DNA from: Rhynchopus euleeides
Taxonomy: Eukaryota; Euglenozoa; Diplonemea; Diplonemida; Diplonemidae
Direction: 5' to 3'
Length of the DNA stretch: 64,000 nucleotides
NCBI GenBank assembly: GCA_963210315.1
Contig: OY723307.1
Location: forward strand, 1,116,001 to 1,180,000
Shown: positions 52,584-62,787 of the stretch, in pieces
Layout of the letters: each line of letters opens with the position of its first letter
Numbering within the stretch: position 1 is the stretch's first letter
The notes under the pieces: generated by a model
The model's database searches: none
Seen by the model: the letters and a program-made list of their open reading frames with translations, nothing else
Told to the model about the DNA's origin: nothing
Program-made: the position numbers and the translations under genes

Positions 52584-55500
52584 TCACTCCACCGAACTCA
52601 CCACCGACCCCACCCGGGACTTCCTGGCAGGAGGGGGGCCGTGAACACCCCCGAGGGAGGCCCGGGGGCCCGCCGCAGCGCGCCCCCTCCGTGACATCGC
52701 GTTGTTCTGCATCTGCGAGCGGATCGTCTTCGTCAGGCTTGAGGTTCGCTTATCGGTTGCCGTCACGGGGGGTGCCGTGCTGGGGTTTTTGAGGAGGCGG
52801 AAGGTCTCGTGGGTTCGGTCAGCCGAGGCGTCGCCCAGCTTCCCCCCCGTGACAGAGTGCAGCGTGCTGTACTGTGCAGGCGCCGCTGCGTTCACGCTCA
52901 GAACTCTCCGCTTCGGTGCCTGAAACCTCGGCTTCGCTGGGGGCACTGGCACACCCGACAGCATCTGCAGCAGCACCTGCGGGTCGGACGGCACCCCATC
53001 CGAGCCAGCCATGCTGTGCACCGGGCTGGGCTCCATCTGGAGACGCCCACTCCCCGACCTCCGCACGGCTGCCTCCGGCACCCCGCCCTGAGGCCCGGCG
53101 ATCTGCAACACCGTGTCCCACCCCTCCGGCGAGGAAATCTCGCTCCTGGGGGTCAGCGGCAGCTTCTCCACCCGTGGGGCGTCACCCGGGCTGACCCCGC
53201 CTCCCACACCACCCCCCTCCGCCACCGCCTCGGCACCGCCCACCAGAATTCTCCTCCGGACCAGCTTCGGCTTCCCAGGGGCCTGCAGCTTCTGCCTCTG
53301 GGAGCGGATAGTCTTAACCAGGGCCATGCAGTCCCCCCCTCCCATGACAACCCCAAGGGACGGAGGTGCCTTCACCAAGGGGAAGGCGATAGGGGAGTCG
53401 GGGCGGCTGACACCCCTCGCCTCCAACAGAGGAGGATGCATCGCGGGCCTATTGGAGCCGGGGGCGGAAGGGTGGGGTGCTGAAATAGGCCTGTCCCCCC
53501 TACACGACCCCCCTGGGGGAACGCCCTGCTGGGAGAGTGCCAGGCTGCATTGTGGCGCAGCAGCCTGGCTCTGGTATAGCATGGAGGTGAGGTGTTCGAC
53601 CTGCCCCCGGAGCTCCGAGATGGTCGTTTCGTAGACCCGGCCGACCTTCTTCTGCACCATGGGGGAGACCCAGTCCTTCAGGGAGAGCACGTTGATGGCA
53701 GGCCCGGTTGCGGAGGAAGGGGTGGGGCATTCGGGGTCAACCCCTCCGAAGAAAACAGACCTCTTTCTCGGGAGGAGCATTTCATTCGCCTTCGCATGCG
53801 AGATGAGCAGCGCGCAGAGGCGTGACTTGCAATCCTGCTGTGCCTGGCGGTATACACCGATTTGAGCATCCTTTGCCTTGATAACGCTGATAACCTTCAT
53901 CGCGGAGGGCTGTGCACCCAGCACCCGCAGGCGGATCCGCTGAAAGCAGAGCTGGATGAGCAGCCTCGCGGATAGGGAGCGGAGCTGGTCATCCCTCTCG
54001 ACGATATCCTCCATCGCAACAGCCTGCTTCGCCACGATGTTTCTGGCGCGGAGGTAGAGCGGCGAGTTGCGCAGCGCACCCTCAGGAGCCCCCTGCGAGG
54101 AGGTGGGTGCGCTTTCCGCCCCAGGCTGGTTGGGCTGCGGGTCACCCGCGTGCTCCGCGCAGAGCTGCTGGAGGAGCATCCCCGACTCCGCGTCGCTGAG
54201 GATGAGCGAGGTCCGCCTCTCCACAGAGGACACGGCGTACTCCCCCACTGCCTCCGTGACGCTCCGCCGCAGCTCTGCCACATCTGAGAGAAATGCCGCG
54301 GGCACCGCACGCACCTCTGAGAGGACACTGCGCACCCCCTGCAGGATCCGCTGCAACCCCTCCCGCAGCAGTGGAATGGACATGCCGCTCCCACCACCGG
54401 GGGTGGTGGTGGTGGGGGCGGTGGTGGCGGAGTCCGCCCTGCTGACCCGCCTGGATCTGACGGGTTCATCGGAGTCTGAATCGCTGCTGCTGCTGCTCTC
54501 CAGCAGAACCGGGTTTGGGTCGGAGAAGACAAGCTGGAGCCGCGGGGCAGGCGGGGAGGAGCAGCAGGAGGAGGCCGGGGAGGGGGGGCACGACCCACCC
54601 ACCCCACCCACCCCATCCCCGCCACCGGCAGACTCGAGGGCATCCCGCAGGGCCTCGGCAGAGGGGACCTGGGCCCCCCCAAGCGAGGTCAGGATCATGC
54701 CCTGCCGCACGCCCGCGGCATGGAGAGTGCCTTCCGGGTCGATGCCAGCAACAGCCGGGGGTGCCTGATCCGCTCGGGAGGGGGTGTGGTGCTGCCGCTG
54801 GTGCGCCCAGACAATCTGCTCCGAAATCTCCTCCGCAGTGGCGGTGGCGGGGACAGACGGGGCGGACGTCCCGACAAACGACACGGCGCTCCCCTTCCGC
54901 CGCATCGACACGCAGGGGGAAACGCCGGGGGTGGTGCCATTGCTGGGGCACGGGGACACGCTGCTGGCACCACCACCACGGCGGGACCGAAACTGCCGCC
55001 TGCTCCCTGCCCGCGAGGCAGGCCCGCCACCGGGAAGCACGACGGACGCGCCCCTTTTGGGATTCGGGGATGGTGTGGGGGAAGCGGCATTCCCACGCCC
55101 GGTTCGGACAGACAGCCCCCTCTCGCGCATCCCCTGCCGGCTGTCGCTGCGCGACACACTGCGCACGCTGCTGCTCCTTGAGGCTAACCCTGCGAGGCTG
55201 CGCCACTTCCTCTCCTCCGCATCCTGCTGCTGGAACCCGCTCAGCTTCTTCGAAACCTGCACCAGCTCCTCCTGGGTGTCCTGCAGCCGCATCTCAGAGT
55301 GGAACCTCTGCGACGTCGCGCTCGCCACCTCCGTCTGCGACGCCTCGACATCCCTCAACAGCTCCTTGTTCCTCCTCTCCGCATCCTCCAGCTCCGCCGA
55401 CAGCTTCTCCACCTGCGAGCGGAGCCGCGACACCGCACCCGCCGAGGTTGCGGAAAACACAGCAACAGGGTCCTCCACAGCCCCAACGGGGTTGACGTCG

Positions 55501-55610
55501 ATGGAAGGGGGCATCCCCGCGCGTGGCCCCCGCAACCGCTGTACGGGGGGCGTGGCGGGCGGCGTGGCCACGGGTGTGGGGGCGACGGATGCGGCGGCGG
55601 CATCTGCCAT
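52584..55610 (-). CDS. large coiled-coil/PDZ-like protein, possibly the C-terminal part of the neighbouring ORF
   Basis: From ATG 55610 the ORF gives 1008 residues. A coiled coil (RLRSQVEKLSAELEDAERRN, about 60-140) is followed by Ser/Arg-rich linkers, a short PDZ-like piece (DPEGTLHAAGVRQGMILTSL), helical segments around residues 410-660 (ERDDQLRSLSARLLIQLCFQ) and a disordered C-terminal half. KTIRSQ occurs twice (VKTIRSQRQKLQ and TKTIRSQMQNNA), an internal repeat. No family was recognised; the composition suggests a cytoskeletal or scaffold protein. Its ATG overlaps the stop of the upstream ORF (TGATG) and the reading frames differ by one base across a G7 run, so the two may be one gene with a one-base error or change. 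Confidence 0.65.
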   Translation of the reverse strand: MADAAAASVAPTPVATPPATPPVQRLRGPRAGMPPSIDVNPVGAVEDPVAVFSATSAGAVSRLRSQVEKLSAELEDAERRNKELLRDVEASQTEVASATSQRFHSEMRLQDTQEELVQVSKKLSGFQQQDAEERKWRSLAGLASRSSSVRSVSRSDSRQGMRERGLSVRTGRGNAASPTPSPNPKRGASVVLPGGGPASRAGSRRQFRSRRGGGASSVSPCPSNGTTPGVSPCVSMRRKGSAVSFVGTSAPSVPATATAEEISEQIVWAHQRQHHTPSRADQAPPAVAGIDPEGTLHAAGVRQGMILTSLGGAQVPSAEALRDALESAGGGDGVGGVGGSCPPSPASSCCSSPPAPRLQLVFSDPNPVLLESSSSSDSDSDEPVRSRRVSRADSATTAPTTTTPGGGSGMSIPLLREGLQRILQGVRSVLSEVRAVPAAFLSDVAELRRSVTEAVGEYAVSSVERRTSLILSDAESGMLLQQLCAEHAGDPQPNQPGAESAPTSSQGAPEGALRNSPLYLRARNIVAKQAVAMEDIVERDDQLRSLSARLLIQLCFQRIRLRVLGAQPSAMKVISVIKAKDAQIGVYRQAQQDCKSRLCALLISHAKANEMLLPRKRSVFFGGVDPECPTPSSATGPAINVLSLKDWVSPMVQKKVGRVYETTISELRGQVEHLTSMLYQSQAAAPQCSLALSQQGVPPGGSCRGDRPISAPHPSAPGSNRPAMHPPLLEARGVSRPDSPIAFPLVKAPPSLGVVMGGGDCMALVKTIRSQRQKLQAPGKPKLVRRRILVGGAEAVAEGGGVGGGVSPGDAPRVEKLPLTPRSEISSPEGWDTVLQIAGPQGGVPEAAVRRSGSGRLQMEPSPVHSMAGSDGVPSDPQVLLQMLSGVPVPPAKPRFQAPKRRVLSVNAAAPAQYSTLHSVTGGKLGDASADRTHETFRLLKNPSTAPPVTATDKRTSSLTKTIRSQMQNNAMSRRGRAAAGPRASLGGVHGPPPARKSRVGSVVSSVE

Positions 55611-58519
55611 CAGTGCCCCCCCATCGCCTGGATCTCCCGGCGCAGGGTGCAGTATAGCTGTGTCGCGTCGTTGGTGAAGTCGCCCCCGCCAGGCCCCCCC
55701 GCAGCAAGGCTGCACAACCTCTCCCTCACAGGGGCGCACAGCTTCGACACTGTCTCGAGGTATTCAGAGGCGAGCGCCACGAGCCGGGCATGCCGCTTCC
55801 CCGCACCAGAGGGCGGAGGTGTGTCCCTCTGCCCGTGTGGGGCTGGCGGGGGGCTCGGGCTGGCGGAGGTGGCGGGGGGGGCGGAATCCTGGATTGCCTG
55901 CGAGAAGAACATCTTGCAGAACTGCTCGATCTCGTTGAGGGCGCGGACCGCATCCTTTGCGGCGGATATCCACACCGAAAACGTCTCCCCCTGCCCCGCG
56001 GTTTCATCCTTCAGGGCAGCGTTCGCCCTCCGCAGCGCCTCAAGCTGCGCGCTGTGCTGCACCCTCTCCTTCTGAAGCATCTGCCGCGCTGCATCGTAGG
56101 CTGCCTGCTTTGCACTGTCGATAGCACCACTACCACCACCACCACCTCCACCTCCTCCTCCTCCTCCACCCCCACGACCCGCACCGCCGCCACCCCCAGA
56201 ACCCCAGGACTCTACGTCAGCTTTGAGGGAGTCGAGAATCGTGGCGAGCTCGCTGCGGAGAGTGGCGTCGTCGGTTGACGCAGCTGCCCCCCCTGCGGGG
56301 GGTGGCGTCGCCGCCTGGCTGCCCCTGCGGAAGGTGGAGCCGCGGCGGGAGGCGATGCTGCCCCCCTTCACCCTGCCGCGGGGTTTGGCGGCGCGCTGCT
56401 GCGCTGGTGGGACGGAGGCGTCGTCACTACCGCTGTCACTCCCCTGCTCCCCCGCCATGCTCCCCAGCACGACGGACGCGCGGCGGAGCTTGCGAAGCGC
56501 CGTGTCCGCGCTGACCCCCTCCTCCCTCTCCTCGCCCCTGCTGCGCCACGACACGGCTGCAGAGGCATGCCGGGACAGGCTCCTCCCCGCGCCCTGCTGC
56601 CCCTGCAGCCCCTCCCCCTCCTCGAGATCGTCGAAGAGCAGCTGCGAGGGGGCGGCGCGGCTGGCAGGGTTGGCGCCGCACCCCCACCTCTCGCGGAGGA
56701 GCCTCAGCGTGGTGCCGTAGGCCAGGCGGGACTGCCCCGGGCTGACGAACCAACCCCGCATCACATCCGAGACGTCCACCATGTCGGAGCTGCGCGCCAG
56801 GTAGGCGGAGTGGCAGATCGCTGAGACGAACCCCTCCTCACCCAGGCACGGCGCACCCGCCGCTGCTGCGCCGAAGGGTGCCCCGTCGAACAGGGGGATT
56901 CCAAACACCCCCAGGAGGCTGTCGAAATCTGCGTGGGAGAGCCACTGAGGCCCCGCCCCACACGCCGCTGCGAACAGGTCGCGGAGGAACCCGCTGAGGC
57001 CTTCGGAGAGGGACTTCCTGGTGCCGACCCGGGCATACGCCGTTGCAAACTCTGTGTGGGGGATGTGGCCCACCGCAGAGGTGCCCCGCATCGCAACCAG
57101 GCGATCCAATGCCTCTCTCGAATGCGAGAGGATGAGGGTTGCCGGTGCGGACTCGACTATCTCTATGTGGAAGACATCCTCCCTCCCGGAGGCCCGGACG
57201 CTCACATCGGTTAGCCGCACCGGGGAGGCTGCAGCGGGCACCGCCAGCACCGCGGCCTGCTGGGATGATCCCCGGGGAGAGGTTGGGGAGCCGCCGCCAT
57301 CACCCCACACACCCCCCTCCGAAAAAGGGGAGGTCGGCGCGCTGCTGCTCTGGAGGGTTCCGGTGAAAATCTGCGTCGCAATGTCACCGCAGAGGACCTG
57401 GGCGTGCACCCCGAGCCCCAGAGCCCCCAGGCTATTACCCACAAGGGTATGAAGCCCTCCTGGCTCGGCGAGGGAGCCCGGGGTGATGGAGGAGATGGAA
57501 GGCGGGGGTGGTGCGCTGTCGAAGTCGACCTCAGGAAGGTCAAGGGATCTTGCGAAGCTGTTCTCCGGGGTGAAGACGGATTGGATGAGGGACTCCACCC
57601 TGGAGAGGTGTGTGAACCCCTCCGCGCCGCCCCCGGATTGCAACTCGACAGCGATGATCGCGATGGCGTGGAAGAGCTGGGATGGGGTTGAGAAGCTAGC
57701 ATCCAGGTGCCCCTGCCCCCTCCCGTGCATCACCTCTGCGTATATCCGGGGGACCCCTGAATAGCTCACCGCGTTGGGAACCAGGTGGAACTCCTTCAGA
57801 AGCTTCTCAAAGGCACGCAGAGGCAAATCCTGGGTATGTTTCTCCTGAAACAGCGAAAAAAGCATCTCAAACGTATCGCTGAAGGTCCATCGGAGGAGGG
57901 CGAAACCCTCAGAGCCCAGGAGAGCCTGCCCCAGCTTCGCGCCATCCTGCAGCCTCGCCCTTCTGTAGGGGATGAGATGGGTGTCGATCAACCTCTGCAT
58001 CTTCCGGGGGAGAGACTCTTCAACACCTGCTGCGTACGCGGCCATCCGCGCCACGGCAAACAGCGCAGTGCAGTAACCCTGATAGTCCCAGAAGGGCAGG
58101 GAGGAGGGTCGCGAGTGGGGGTGGTGGTGGTGGTGGAAGGAGGCGCGGGGACTGTGTCTGGGGCTCGGGGAAGGTTCTTCGGATTGCGGGTGTGTGGAGT
58201 ACTCCTCGAAGACCGCCACAACCGCGTCGGGCTGGAGGAGCCCGGGGAACGCGGATGTGGCGAGGTCCACCCATCCCTGCAGGGTGAGCCGCTGCTTTGC
58301 CAGGGAGAAGCCGAACCCCAGCGATATCCAGAAGACCTGCTTGATGACGGTATCACCCAGCGCCTCCATCGACTGGTGTGCGGCTTCCAGCTGTGCCGAA
58401 GAGGTTCCGGACTCGGCGATGACACGAAGCGCGTCATCCTCGCTCACAACCCCGCCGTTGCCATGCCGATCGTCTCTGTGTGGGTCGTCGCCGTAACCAT
58501 ACAAGCTGGATCTGCTCAT
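55610..58519 (-). CDS. large unrecognised protein with EF-hand-like/helical N-terminal half
   Basis: The ORF gives 969 residues from ATG 58519. The N-terminal 600 residues look globular (LRWTFSDTFEMLFSLFQEKH, RAFEKLLKEFHLVPNAVSYS, FDSLLGVFGIPLF), with spacing reminiscent of degenerate EF-hand pairs in ciliary or cytoskeletal proteins, but I cannot name a family. The C-terminal third is Ser/Arg-rich and has a poly-Gly run from a repetitive codon tract, then a helical/coiled segment (AAYDAARQMLQKERVQHSAQ). It ends IQAMGGH at a G7 homopolymer immediately before the next ORF. The gene start is well supported: on the coding strand a C-rich tract and TTGTTTAG stand 3 bases before the ATG. Confidence 0.7.
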   Translation of the reverse strand: MSRSSLYGYGDDPHRDDRHGNGGVVSEDDALRVIAESGTSSAQLEAAHQSMEALGDTVIKQVFWISLGFGFSLAKQRLTLQGWVDLATSAFPGLLQPDAVVAVFEEYSTHPQSEEPSPSPRHSPRASFHHHHHPHSRPSSLPFWDYQGYCTALFAVARMAAYAAGVEESLPRKMQRLIDTHLIPYRRARLQDGAKLGQALLGSEGFALLRWTFSDTFEMLFSLFQEKHTQDLPLRAFEKLLKEFHLVPNAVSYSGVPRIYAEVMHGRGQGHLDASFSTPSQLFHAIAIIAVELQSGGGAEGFTHLSRVESLIQSVFTPENSFARSLDLPEVDFDSAPPPPSISSITPGSLAEPGGLHTLVGNSLGALGLGVHAQVLCGDIATQIFTGTLQSSSAPTSPFSEGGVWGDGGGSPTSPRGSSQQAAVLAVPAAASPVRLTDVSVRASGREDVFHIEIVESAPATLILSHSREALDRLVAMRGTSAVGHIPHTEFATAYARVGTRKSLSEGLSGFLRDLFAAACGAGPQWLSHADFDSLLGVFGIPLFDGAPFGAAAAGAPCLGEEGFVSAICHSAYLARSSDMVDVSDVMRGWFVSPGQSRLAYGTTLRLLRERWGCGANPASRAAPSQLLFDDLEEGEGLQGQQGAGRSLSRHASAAVSWRSRGEEREEGVSADTALRKLRRASVVLGSMAGEQGSDSGSDDASVPPAQQRAAKPRGRVKGGSIASRRGSTFRRGSQAATPPPAGGAAASTDDATLRSELATILDSLKADVESWGSGGGGGAGRGGGGGGGGGGGGGGSGAIDSAKQAAYDAARQMLQKERVQHSAQLEALRRANAALKDETAGQGETFSVWISAAKDAVRALNEIEQFCKMFFSQAIQDSAPPATSASPSPPPAPHGQRDTPPPSGAGKRHARLVALASEYLETVSKLCAPVRERLCSLAAGGPGGGDFTNDATQLYCTLRREIQAMGGH

Positions 58520-58522
58520 CTT

Positions 58523-58560
58523 CTAAACAACAAAGTGAGGGGGTGGGGGGGGGGGGTGGG
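58523..58560 (-). promoter_or_regulatory. candidate splice-leader acceptor, clearest example
   Basis: The coding strand reads CCCCCCCACCCCCTCACTTT then GTTGTTTAG, AAG and the ATG at 58519. A 3-base leader after a textbook polypyrimidine-AG is hard to explain by ordinary cis-splicing of a non-coding exon in a compact gene, but natural for spliced-leader addition. Confidence 0.55.
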
Positions 58561-58751
58561 AAAGAGTAGAATGTAGAATTGGTTGTTCCACGTGAATCAG
58601 GGCGGGGCGGTATCGCCTCCCATAAGCCCCCCGCGCCGCACCACCCCTGAGGGGTGATGGCTGGTGTGAAGCCTGTGGGGTGGATGTGGGGCTGTGAGGG
58701 GCACAGTGCAGAATGTGAAAAACGCGCGAAGTGCTGAAGGGAAATGGAGAG

Positions 58752-59633
58752 GAAGGGGGGCAGGCCTGTCGCTAACTTTTCGATTTTGGAGATTTGGTGG
58801 GTTGACGCTCCTGTTTTGGGGGGGGATCAGGGGGGAAAACACTAGGGGTCAATTTTTCTCGCGCGCGCTTCGCGCGCGCTCGTGTTGTTGCCAAATTTTC
58901 CCATCGGTGGACCACTAGGTGGGCACGGTGTGAGGCGCTGGGTTCCTTCCGTGGTTCCTCTCCCGCTCGCGCCGTCGGGTGCCGGAGGAAACCAAAAAAT
59001 GGCTTTCGGGACCATGATTTCGACGCTGCCCCCTGATATGCCACGGCCGTCAAAGCGCAAAGACTTGGTTACTAGACGGGCACGCGAGATAGGGGGGCTG
59101 GGGGGCAGAGCCCCCCAGCCGCCGGAGGCCACGGTAGTGAACATCTGTTCATTGTGGGCGTACAGATTCTGTGTGAGTTGGCTGTGTCCCCCTGAGGCGA
59201 CTGGAGTGGTTGGATTCCCTGACCCGGTGGGAATCGAATGACTTGAGTACGAGACACACGCCACAGGGGGGTCTGGGGGGCGGAGCCCCCCAGCCGCCGG
59301 AGGCCACGGTAGTGATCATCTGTTCCTGCAAAACCATACTCTCTTCGACGTCGACCCAGTGAAAGTGGGTTGACGCTTGGTCGACGCTTGGTGAGCGTCG
59401 ACCCAGTGTAACCGGGTCAACGCTAGGTTAGCGTCGACCCAGTGTAATAAATGGGTTGACGCTTGGTCCAGGCTTGAATGGCAACCCAGTTCCACTGGGT
59501 CGACGCTCCAAGCCTCGACCAAGCGTCAACCCAGTCCACTGGGTCGACGCTGGGTCGACGCTTTTTTATGGGGGGGGAAACCCAAAATCACTGGGTCGAC
59601 GGTCGACGCTTAGCGACATGCCTGGAAGGGGGG
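58752..59633. mobile_element. Mutator-like non-autonomous transposon, copy 2 (element 58761-59624)
   Basis: Same 864-bp length, ends and interior as the copy at 3871-4734, with only scattered substitutions. It is flanked by its own perfect 9-bp duplication GAAGGGGGG (58752-58760 and 59625-59633). The different target sequence shows two independent insertions of one element rather than a segmental duplication. Confidence 0.9.
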
Positions 59634-59716
59634 GTGGGGGGTGGGGGGGGGCTAGCCAGTTCCTCGCGATTCAGCGACACAACACACAGTGATGCTGGGG
59701 ATTGGAGTAGGGGGGG

Positions 59717-59780
59717 GGGGGGTTTGATCGTCGAGAGTGAATGGAAAAGCAAGTCTCCCAGCACCTTCTTGCAATGTTAG
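59717..59780 (+). repeat. short repeat shared outside both Mutator-like copies
   Basis: The segment containing GAGTGAATGGAAAAGCAAG and TCTCCCAGCACCTTCTTGC also lies at about 4769-4841, just beyond copy 1. It is outside the target duplications, so both elements landed beside the same older repeat, in opposite relation to different bases. Confidence 0.55.
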
Positions 59781-60189
59781 TTGGAGTGGGGGGGGGGGGG
59801 GGGGGAGTGCATGGCACTGATAGCAGCACATTCCGCACACCACCATCACCACCTCCCCTGAGTTTCCCCCTCCCCCCTCTGGCTGGCTGGCCTGCGATGC
59901 AATACAATGCAATGCAACACCACCCTCGATCGATATCCTCGAGGCTCGACCCTTTGAGTCAGAGCAGCACACCAGCAGCCCATGCATGCACTCAACCCCC
60001 CGCACCCCCCCCCCCTCCCGTTCCGCTGTGACAAATTTTTTGACATGGCCAGCACGCCTTTTTCTGGGTTAGGGTGGCACGGGCGGGGGGGGTAGGGGGG
60101 GGTCACTGGGGGGGACAAACCCCAAAATTCCACTTTCCCTCGGAGGTCATTTTTGGGCCAAAAAAATATGAATACCCGGTCCAGAATAT

Positions 60190-61085
60190 GTCGGAACCCG
60201 GAAATACCCCCACTACAACATGATCTGTGGCCTTGTTACCCTCTCAGACCCCATCCTAATTTTCCATACCACAACTTGTACCGAGCCCACCCCCGGTGGG
60301 CAAGGTCTCATCGTGATCAACATGCAATGGGCCAAGAAAAGCTCTGTTCCACCCTTCAAAGCTGCCGAGAGGTTCCTGTGGAGTCTATCGGAACAGCGGT
60401 GCAAGCCCTGCTGTGAGATAGCGGTGCTGCAGGTCGCAGATATCGCACAAGAAGGTACCTACCGGTTGTTGTACCGGAAGCACACCATGGTGAAGGTGCA
60501 GCACAGGTTGCACGGTTGCCCCTGTACGAACATATACTCCACTGCAGCGCTCGCACCCTAGTGCTGACGTGAGCCGAGGTCGGTGTGGATCGAATTCAAA
60601 CAGGTGTGGTGCACGACTGGCTGGAGGGTCTCCTCTCGTCAATGACAGTACAGCTGATCAGCCGCTTTCAGTGTACAGCCTCAACGGTGACTGCACTCGC
60701 ACAGGTCACCGCAAGCGGAATAGTGAATATTGAGGTGGGGAAATCCCCCTGTACCCTCGGCAGAGGATGTGCGCACATTTGCGAAGCGACCGCGTCCCCA
60801 GACAACTGCCCAGGAAGCGTTCCGGGAGATACTTGGCCCACAAACAGGGCGAGATCCGCAGCTTCCTGGGAAGGAAACGGGGTGCTGAATTGATGGATCG
60901 CGCCGAGGAGAGCGGGCTCCACCAGGATGAATTCACCATACTTGAGCTCCAGGAGAACCTCCTGGACGATATGTATGCGGAACTTGATACAATGCCTCTT
61001 CCCAGTGGTTGTAGTCAAAAAATGACGAAGCCACGCTACTACCCCGAGGTACAAGTTCTGGTACCTGGGACCCCCCGTGTTTAAG
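60190..61085 (+). other. patch of disrupted protein-like reading frames
   Basis: Three plus-strand frames follow each other: 60220-60561 (with RCKPCCEIAVLQVADI and CPCTNIYS), 60585-60893 (VHDWLEGLLSSMTVQLISRF) and 60767-61084 (RKRGAELMDRAEESGLHQDE, FTILELQENLLDDMYAELD). Their composition is more protein-like than that of neighbouring DNA, and they would be the only plus-strand coding sequence in the window. No family is recognised. It may be a decayed gene fragment carried by a transposon, or chance. Confidence 0.25.
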
Positions 61086-61429
61086 TCCCCCCCCTGGAGG
61101 CGATTTTCGGCCGGGGGGGACTTAAACACGGGGGGGGCGGACCTAAACACAGGGGGGGCTTAAACACGGGGGTGGCACAGTGGAGACCAAGAAGACCTCT
61201 TCCTCTGCTGTCGTAGGGGGGTAATTCCGGTCCGGATGGACTTTTGGCACCCCACTTTTCGACTCAGACAGCACCTGGAGGGCCTAGGGGCCACCTGATG
61301 ACCCTCCAGACCAGCCCACCCCCGTGTTTAGGTCCCCCTGTGTTTAAGTCCCCCCCCTGCCAGACCCCCAGGGGGGGACTTAAACACGGGGGTAAGGGGG
61401 GGGGACTTATACACGGGGGGTCCCAGGTA
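61062..61429. mobile_element. 368-bp palindromic element built of GTGTTTAAGTCCCCC words
   Basis: Ends are inverted repeats of 33 bp with one mismatch, starting TACCTGGGACCCCCC. GTGTTTAAGTCCCCC or its complement GGGGGACTTAAACAC, with small variants, occurs about eight or nine times inside in both orientations. No coding potential. Confidence 0.75.
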
Positions 61430-61614
61430 GGAAAATAAAAAATGGGCGAAAAATGCCTTCCCGGGTGTCAAAAATCACCGAAATGGGCCTAAAACCTGTT
61501 TTCCACCACATATCGGCCAACAGATACCCAAAAATAGGCTCTCCGGGGGTCGGAATGGGGGTGTCGGAAAAATTGCTGTTTGTCTACCACTTTTCCTTAG
61601 CAGTGACCCCCCCC

Positions 61615-62075
61615 CCCCCCTAGGGCAGTGGTGGCTGCGTACGCGTACGCAGCGTGATTTTCAAAAAGTGCGTACGGCGTACGCGTACGCGTACGGCGCT
61701 GCGTACGGCAGTCTATGGAGCACAGGAGACGGCCATGGCCGCACACCAAATCCGACAGTCGAACTCAGGTGTACCAGGGGCAGCCTTCGAGCCTTCCAGT
61801 CGGAAGTGGTACCTTTTGCAGTATGCTTGCGGGTGTACTTGCAGGTGTTGCGAGTTATTCGCCACGTGCGCGGCAAGGAACCATCTGTGAAAGGCAAGAG
61901 CAAAGGCCAGGGCCCAGCCACCCGCTGGGTGGCCTACTGTGTGCTGAGAGACCTGGAATACCAGCCGTACGCAAAATCTGCGTACGCGTACGCAGCGCGA
62001 TTTTCAGAAAGTGCGTACGGCGTACGCGTACGCGTACCGTACGGCCGTACGCTGCCACCACTGCCCTAGGGGGGG
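61615..62075. mobile_element. ~460-bp MITE-like element with GCGTACGCGTACGC repeats
   Basis: The 29-bp terminal inverted repeats (61615-61643, 62047-62075) read CCCCCCTAGGGCAGTGG then TGGC(T/A)GCGTACG, with one mismatch. Just inside each end is a direct copy of GCGTACGCGTACGCAGCG followed by GATTTTCA and GTGCGTACGGCGTACGCG. Both ends merge into C or G homopolymers, so the outer limits and any target duplication are obscured. Confidence 0.75.
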
Positions 62076-62787
62076 GGGGGGGGGCTGGTGGTGGTGGCAG
62101 TGGCGGTGGCGGTGGGGAAGGTGGAGGCACAACGCCACCCACAGGATGCCTGCCCAAACCCCCATCACCTCACCCACCTCGCTCCCCCCCCCCCCCCCCT
62201 GTTGAATTTTGCACGCACGGACAATATATAGATGCATGAAAAGGGGCTTGGCAGGAGGGAGGGAGCGGGGGGTTCTGTGGAAGGGAGTACCTTTTACCCT
62301 CTGCGTCAGAACTCTCTCTCGCCAATGCGATGGCCCTAGTGGTTCTTGAGGGGCAGAGATCGCACTGATCTTCTTTGCACCCGTTCTGCGGCATGGGCCA
62401 AAAGGGCATCTCCCGGGGCACTTTCTTTTTTTTGGTGTTTTTTTTTGAGTTTTTCTTCTGCAGCAAAAAAATCACATGCGCTAACGCTATGTGCACACGA
62501 GCGAGGCGGGTAAAAAAAAATTAGTCCCGTCGCTCCATGTGTGGCAGGTAAAATTTACGTACGGAGGAGGAGTCCGTGGGTTGTCGCGGCGCCTTCACAC
62601 TCTGTGCCGAACTGTGGCAGTGTCGACACCCTATTGTATGAGGGCAGCCACCCCTTTCTTTGCACTTTGGGGAGCAAAAAAAAGGCCATCCCCTCCCTCC
62701 TCAAAAGGAAACCGGGTCTACATTCCGCTTCCCCGATTCCGTCGCCCTCCTCCCCACCCCCCACACACCCACACGTGAAGCTTTTAT

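Noticed and set aside
62170..62496. Minus frame with CKEDQCDLCPS, zinc-finger-like
   Set aside because: A single Cys pair cluster in a short frame flanked by poly-Lys and poly-Gly coding; no conserved spacing.
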